DNA from: Mongoliibacter ruber
GTDB lineage: Bacteria; Bacteroidota; Bacteroidia; Cytophagales; Cyclobacteriaceae
Direction: 5' to 3'
Length of the DNA stretch: 64,000 nucleotides
Assembly: GCF_003003005.1 (NCBI RefSeq)
Contig: NZ_PVTR01000007.1
Location: 268,937 to 332,936 of the forward strand
In this document: positions 60,405-64,000 of the stretch, piece by piece
Numbering within the stretch: position 1 is the first letter of the stretch
Layout of the letters: the number at the start of each line of letters is the position of its first letter
Notes under the pieces: generated by a model
Seen by the model: the letters and a program-made list of their open reading frames with translations, nothing else
Databases searched by the model: none
What the model was told of the DNA's origin: nothing
Position numbers and translations under genes: made by a program

Positions 60405-62870
60405 ATGAAAAACCCAAAATTCTTGCTGTTAGGTATATTTTCAGTTTTTATTACACAAGTTTTTGCTCAACATTTACCATCCTCAGCCTTGTATCATGAG
60501 TTGTTGCGTTTTGAAGAGACCAAAAGAGTTCTTTATATCGCTGCTCATCCGGATGATGAAAATACCCGCTTAATAGCATACTTGGCAAATGCAGAAAATG
60601 CTCAAGTAGCCTACCTTTCATTGACAAGAGGCGATGGTGGACAAAACCTCATCGGAAAAGAGTTGGGTATTGAATTAGGAATGATCAGGACCAATGAGCT
60701 CTTGAAAGCTAGGGAAACAGATGGAGGAAGACAGCTTTTCTCCAGAGCACTGGATTTTGGATTCAGTAAAAACCCGGATGAAACGTTTAACAACTGGGAT
60801 AGGGAGAAACTCTTGTCAGATGTCATCTGGATTATCAGAAATTACCAACCTGACATTATCATCAATAGATTTAACACCATCCCCGGGACTACTCACGGTC
60901 ACCATACATCTTCAGCTATTTTATCGGTAGAGGCATTTACAAAAGCTGCTGATGCCAGTGTTTTTTCAGAACAGCTCAATTATACTAAGCCATGGCAAGC
61001 GAAGCGGATTTTTTGGAATGCCTATCAGTGGGGAGGACAATATGAGCCAGAAGAAGGAAAGGTTTATCATGAGTTTGAAGTGGGTGAAATCAATCCTTTT
61101 CTAGGAGATACTTATTCTCAGATTGCTGCCAATAGCCGAACTATGCACAAGTCACAGGGCTTCGGCTCAACTGCACAAGTAGGAAAGGCCAGTGATTTTA
61201 TTGAAATGATCGATGGAGAGTCTTTTGAGCTACATCCTTTTGAAGGAATAGAAAACCGATGGATGCACCTTAGGCAAGGAACAGCGATTGCAGAGGCTAT
61301 TCAAAAAGCTGTCAAAGAATTTGATTTTTTGAAACCGGAATCCAACTTAGAAAATCTACTGGGAATCAAATTGCTCTTGCAGTCTGAGAATAGTCAAGAA
61401 ACCTGGTTTCAGGAAAAGAAGGAGCATTTAGACCAACTTATCTTAGATATACTTGGGGTGAAGGCTGAGTTTATAATAAAAAAAGAAATCGGTTATCCAG
61501 GAGAGAAAATTAACGTTGAATTTGTTTTCAATAATCCATCCGCTAGCCCAATTCAGCTGAAAAATTTCGGGAGTGAGGTGTTTTCAGAAAACCTTAATGT
61601 CGAAGCAAAAAACAACGAACCTGTTAGGAAATCCATGGATATTTTTATCCCAAAGGATTATCCTGTTTCACAGCCCTTTTGGCTTGAAAACCCATTGGAC
61701 AATAGCTTATTTGGAATAACTGAGCAAAAGAAGATAGGTCCGCCGGTCAATGGTCCCAATGTATATGGCATGTTGGATATGAGTGTGTCTGGCTATCCTA
61801 TAAGTGTTCAGGTTCCTTTGGAATTTAAGTATAATGATCAGGTTGACGGAGAAGTCAAGCAACCTTTTACCTTAGTGCCTGAAGTCAATGTAAGTTTGGA
61901 TAAAAACAACGTCTTTTTAATTCCAGGGGCAGATGATAAGCTCGAAGTGGAGGTTTCATTTAGAGATAGGATTCTTCAAGGAAAATTAGAGGTCATTGGC
62001 TTAGAACAAAATCAATTTGAGATTTTTGATCCTGAAATAGATGAGCGAAGAAAGAGATTGATTTACACAATACAATTCAAAGATTCAGATGCTGAAAAAA
62101 AATCTTTGCAGATCAGGTATTTGGCTGAGGATGGCAGGTCATTCAACCAAGACACGAAGAGGATAATTTATAAGCATATTCCAAATCTTACTTATTTTAC
62201 CCATACTGATCTTAACTTGGTCAAAATGGACTTGAAGATTTCCGGACAAAAGATTGGTTATATCCCCGGTGCCGGCGATGATCTTCCTGATTTTCTTAGG
62301 AGCCTTGGTTATGAAGTGAGTATATTGGAAGAATCAGATCTTTCTGTCTTGAGCAGACTGAAAGATTTTAAGACTGTAATAGTCGGGATTCGAGCCTTCA
62401 ATGTCAATCAAGGTTTAGCTAGCAATATGGATAAATTGATGGAGTATGTAAATGGGGGAGGCAATATGATCGTTCAATACAATACTGCGTCACCTTTATT
62501 GACAAGAGAATTAGGACCTTTTCCTTTCAATATTTCCAGAGATAGGGTTACTGTAGAGGGGTCCCCTGTAAAAGCTGATTTTAAACATGCCCTTATGAGT
62601 TCTCCAAATCAAGTACAGGAAAAAGATTTTGATGGCTGGGTACAAGAAAGAGGACTTTATTTTGTGTCTGACTGGGATGAACAATATGATGCACCGCTGA
62701 TCATGCAGGATCCTGGTGAAAATGCCTCAAAAGGTTCGTTGATTCATGCCAAATATGGAAAAGGAACATATACCTATTCTGGGATTTCTTGGTTTAGACA
62801 ATTGCCTGCAGGAGTTCCGGGAGCTGTGAAAATATTTGTTAACCTTATCGAGCAAGCCAGTGAAAACTAA
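60405..62870 (+). CDS. PIG-L family LmbE-type deacetylase, large secreted form
   Basis: An 821-residue exported protein. The signal peptide (about 1-22, ending VFAQ) precedes an LmbE-like domain (about 40-300) with the zinc motif AAHPDDE (H48, D50, D51) and the third ligand in TTHGHHTSSA. The remaining 500 residues include beta-sandwich stretches and a C-terminal region with GYIPGAGDDLPDFLRSLGYE that resembles a glutamine-amidotransferase-like fold. It probably deacetylates N-acetylated sugars in the periplasm or outside. It overlaps the 33-aa membrane peptide by 11 nt; the sodium:solute symporter comes next, suggesting uptake of the released product. Confidence 0.93.
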   Translation: MKNPKFLLLGIFSVFITQVFAQHLPSSALYHELLRFEETKRVLYIAAHPDDENTRLIAYLANAENAQVAYLSLTRGDGGQNLIGKELGIELGMIRTNELLKARETDGGRQLFSRALDFGFSKNPDETFNNWDREKLLSDVIWIIRNYQPDIIINRFNTIPGTTHGHHTSSAILSVEAFTKAADASVFSEQLNYTKPWQAKRIFWNAYQWGGQYEPEEGKVYHEFEVGEINPFLGDTYSQIAANSRTMHKSQGFGSTAQVGKASDFIEMIDGESFELHPFEGIENRWMHLRQGTAIAEAIQKAVKEFDFLKPESNLENLLGIKLLLQSENSQETWFQEKKEHLDQLILDILGVKAEFIIKKEIGYPGEKINVEFVFNNPSASPIQLKNFGSEVFSENLNVEAKNNEPVRKSMDIFIPKDYPVSQPFWLENPLDNSLFGITEQKKIGPPVNGPNVYGMLDMSVSGYPISVQVPLEFKYNDQVDGEVKQPFTLVPEVNVSLDKNNVFLIPGADDKLEVEVSFRDRILQGKLEVIGLEQNQFEIFDPEIDERRKRLIYTIQFKDSDAEKKSLQIRYLAEDGRSFNQDTKRIIYKHIPNLTYFTHTDLNLVKMDLKISGQKIGYIPGAGDDLPDFLRSLGYEVSILEESDLSVLSRLKDFKTVIVGIRAFNVNQGLASNMDKLMEYVNGGGNMIVQYNTASPLLTRELGPFPFNISRDRVTVEGSPVKADFKHALMSSPNQVQEKDFDGWVQERGLYFVSDWDEQYDAPLIMQDPGENASKGSLIHAKYGKGTYTYSGISWFRQLPAGVPGAVKIFVNLIEQASEN

Positions 62871-62961
62871 TATCAACTGGAGAAACTGGTATTTGGCATT
62901 GATGATCACCCTAGGTGTTTTGGTGATTTTGTTTTATTGGCTCCAAAATTCCTTCTCATGA
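62860..62961 (+). CDS. 33-residue membrane peptide between deacetylase and symporter
   Basis: A GTG-initiated ORF of 33 codons: MKTNINWRNWYLALMITLGV, then a hydrophobic run and WLQNSFS. It has a short basic/aromatic N-terminus and a single membrane helix (about 10-27). It overlaps the deacetylase stop by 11 nt and the symporter start by 4 nt (ATGA), which points to translation by coupling. The WxNWYLAL pattern looks like an accessory helix of a transporter. I consider it a real gene, though the GTG start and short length leave doubt. Confidence 0.65.
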   Translation: MKTNINWRNWYLALMITLGVLVILFYWLQNSFS

Positions 62962-64000
62962 GTTCATTAGACTGGGTAGTTCTTTTTGGGACTTTGACAG
63001 CCATAGTAGGATATGGTGTGTACAAAACCTATGGTGCCATGGATATGGACAGCTATATCCGTGGCAAAGGCAATATGAATTGGTGGACAATTGGTTTGTC
63101 CATTATGGCGACCCAAGCGTCTGCTATTACTTTTTTGAGTACACCTGGACAAGCTTACGAAGATGGTATGCGCTTTATCCAGTTTTATTTTGGCCTTCCA
63201 TTGGCCATGATCATCCTATCAGTTACTTTTTTACCAATCTATTATAAGTTGAAAGTCTACACAGCTTATGAGTTTTTGGAAAATAGATTTGACCTTAAAA
63301 CACGGACGCTGGCAGCACTGCTGTTTTTGACTCAAAGGGGATTGGCAGCTGGGATTACCATTTATGCTCCTGCCATCATTTTATCTACGTTGTTGGGTTG
63401 GAACTTGACCTTCACAAATATATTTATCGGCGTTTTGGTAATTATTTACACCGTTTCTGGAGGAACCAAAGCCGTATCCATTACTCAGAAGCAGCAAATG
63501 GCCGTAATGATGGGAGGGATGGTTCTTGCTGGAATATTGGTCATTCAGATGTTGCCGGTGAAATTCTCTGAGGCTTTGCACGTGGCAGGGAAAATGGACA
63601 AACTCAATATTGTCAATTTTGAGTTGAACTTATCTGATCGGTATAATTTCTGGTCAGGAATGACAGCAGCACTTTTTCTTTTCCTATCCTATTTTGGAAC
63701 TGACCAATCTCAGGTGCAGCGGTATTTGACAGGAAGCTCACTGACCCAAAGCCGCATGGGTCTGATGATGAATGGGCTTTTGAAAGTACCTATGCAATTT
63801 GTAATACTCTTTATTGGGGTGATGGTATTTGTGTTCTATCAATTCTTTCAACCTCCAGTAGTTTTTAACAAGGTACAAGTCGAGGCGCTCGAAAACAGTG
63901 CCTACAGAGAGGATTTTATGTTGTTACAAGAAGAATTCAGTACTTCTTTTAAGGAAAAAAACCAAGAAATTATGGGCTTGCTACAGGCTGTAGAAGCCAA
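62958..64000 (+). CDS. Sodium:solute symporter, partial at right edge
   Basis: The open frame from ATG 62958 runs off the window (347 codons visible). The start MSSLDWVVLFGTLTAIVGYG is a helix. Family landmarks are GKGNMNWWTIGLSIMATQAS (the SSS sodium-site helix), AYEFLENRFDLKTRTLAALLF, YTVSGGTKAVSITQKQQ and YFGTDQSQVQRYLTGSS. At least eight membrane helices are visible. Such transporters bring in sugars, sialic acid or amino acids with sodium. It overlaps the 33-aa peptide by 4 nt and likely imports the product of the upstream PIG-L deacetylase. The C-terminus is outside the window. Confidence 0.93.
   Translation, partial: MSSLDWVVLFGTLTAIVGYGVYKTYGAMDMDSYIRGKGNMNWWTIGLSIMATQASAITFLSTPGQAYEDGMRFIQFYFGLPLAMIILSVTFLPIYYKLKVYTAYEFLENRFDLKTRTLAALLFLTQRGLAAGITIYAPAIILSTLLGWNLTFTNIFIGVLVIIYTVSGGTKAVSITQKQQMAVMMGGMVLAGILVIQMLPVKFSEALHVAGKMDKLNIVNFELNLSDRYNFWSGMTAALFLFLSYFGTDQSQVQRYLTGSSLTQSRMGLMMNGLLKVPMQFVILFIGVMVFVFYQFFQPPVVFNKVQVEALENSAYREDFMLLQEEFSTSFKEKNQEIMGLLQAVEA

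Noticed and set aside
1..64000. CRISPR arrays, tRNA or rRNA genes, insertion sequences, prophage or integrated element.
   Set aside because: I read through all intergenic regions and saw no regular spacer repeats, no tRNA-like cloverleaf with CCA region, no transposase or integrase and no flanking direct repeats. A covariance search could still find a small structured RNA.

Overview
The window reads as a chromosomal segment of a Bacteroidota bacterium, most likely of the Cyclobacteriaceae (Algoriphagus/Belliella/Aquiflexum type). The reasons are an AT-rich genome, start codons preceded by A-rich stretches rather than Shine-Dalgarno sequences, TAnnTTTG -7 promoter elements, many secreted or lipoprotein genes, a subtilase with a type IX secretion C-terminal tail, a fused ResB-CcsA cytochrome c maturation protein, and a Bacteroidota-style arsenosugar operon. 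The family assignment is inference. I see no rRNA, tRNA, CRISPR array, insertion sequence or prophage, and gene density is high and ordinary for a chromosome.

Layout. 1-4.6 kb: a two-component cluster (partial receiver, receiver, CHASE3-type histidine kinase on the minus strand; a 50-aa membrane protein, a receiver and an NtrC-type sigma-54 activator on the plus strand). 4.6-11 kb: housekeeping genes (M23 peptidase, alaS, gatB, a TlpA-like lipoprotein). 11.2-15.6 kb: a four-gene exported operon of unknown function, ending in an 817-residue leucine-rich-repeat protein; three or four of its products appear to share one small domain. 15.9-24.8 kb: a kinase-fold-like protein with two small partners, thioesterase, pcm, riboflavin synthase, a MATE exporter, an ETHE1-like/rhodanese fusion and a glycine-rich secreted protein.

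25-31.6 kb: a minus-strand nrfH-nrfA-porin-ccsBA operon for respiratory nitrite reduction to ammonia, with a Crp/Fnr-like palindrome ahead of it. It is divergent from a GMC oxidoreductase and its small subunit, followed by an S9 peptidase coupled to PBP4. 37.7-43.7 kb: envelope protein, DUF302 protein, ECF sigma factor with a membrane TPR/anti-sigma protein, lipoprotein, and a PAS protein. 43.8-49.1 kb: a tightly overlapping seven-gene arsenosugar operon (AhpD-like, ArsS, glycosyltransferase, ArsM, DUF6134-like, glycosyltransferase, VOC). 49.4-51.5 kb: hemF-PAP2 and a TrpF-like protein that seems to have lost its catalytic residues.

51.6-64 kb: lipoprotein plus T9SS subtilase, rpe, two small secreted or envelope genes, gyrA, a TPR protein, then a PIG-L deacetylase, a 33-aa membrane peptide and the start of a sodium:solute symporter that runs off the right edge. 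These last three overlap and sit behind a perfect 8+3+8 palindrome.

The best candidates for undescribed biology are the 11.2-15.6 kb exported operon, the accessory genes of the arsenosugar operon, the TrpF-like pseudoenzyme, the kinase-like three-gene operon, and the small gene between the PIG-L deacetylase and the transporter. All product names are from reading motifs by eye; no database search was possible.
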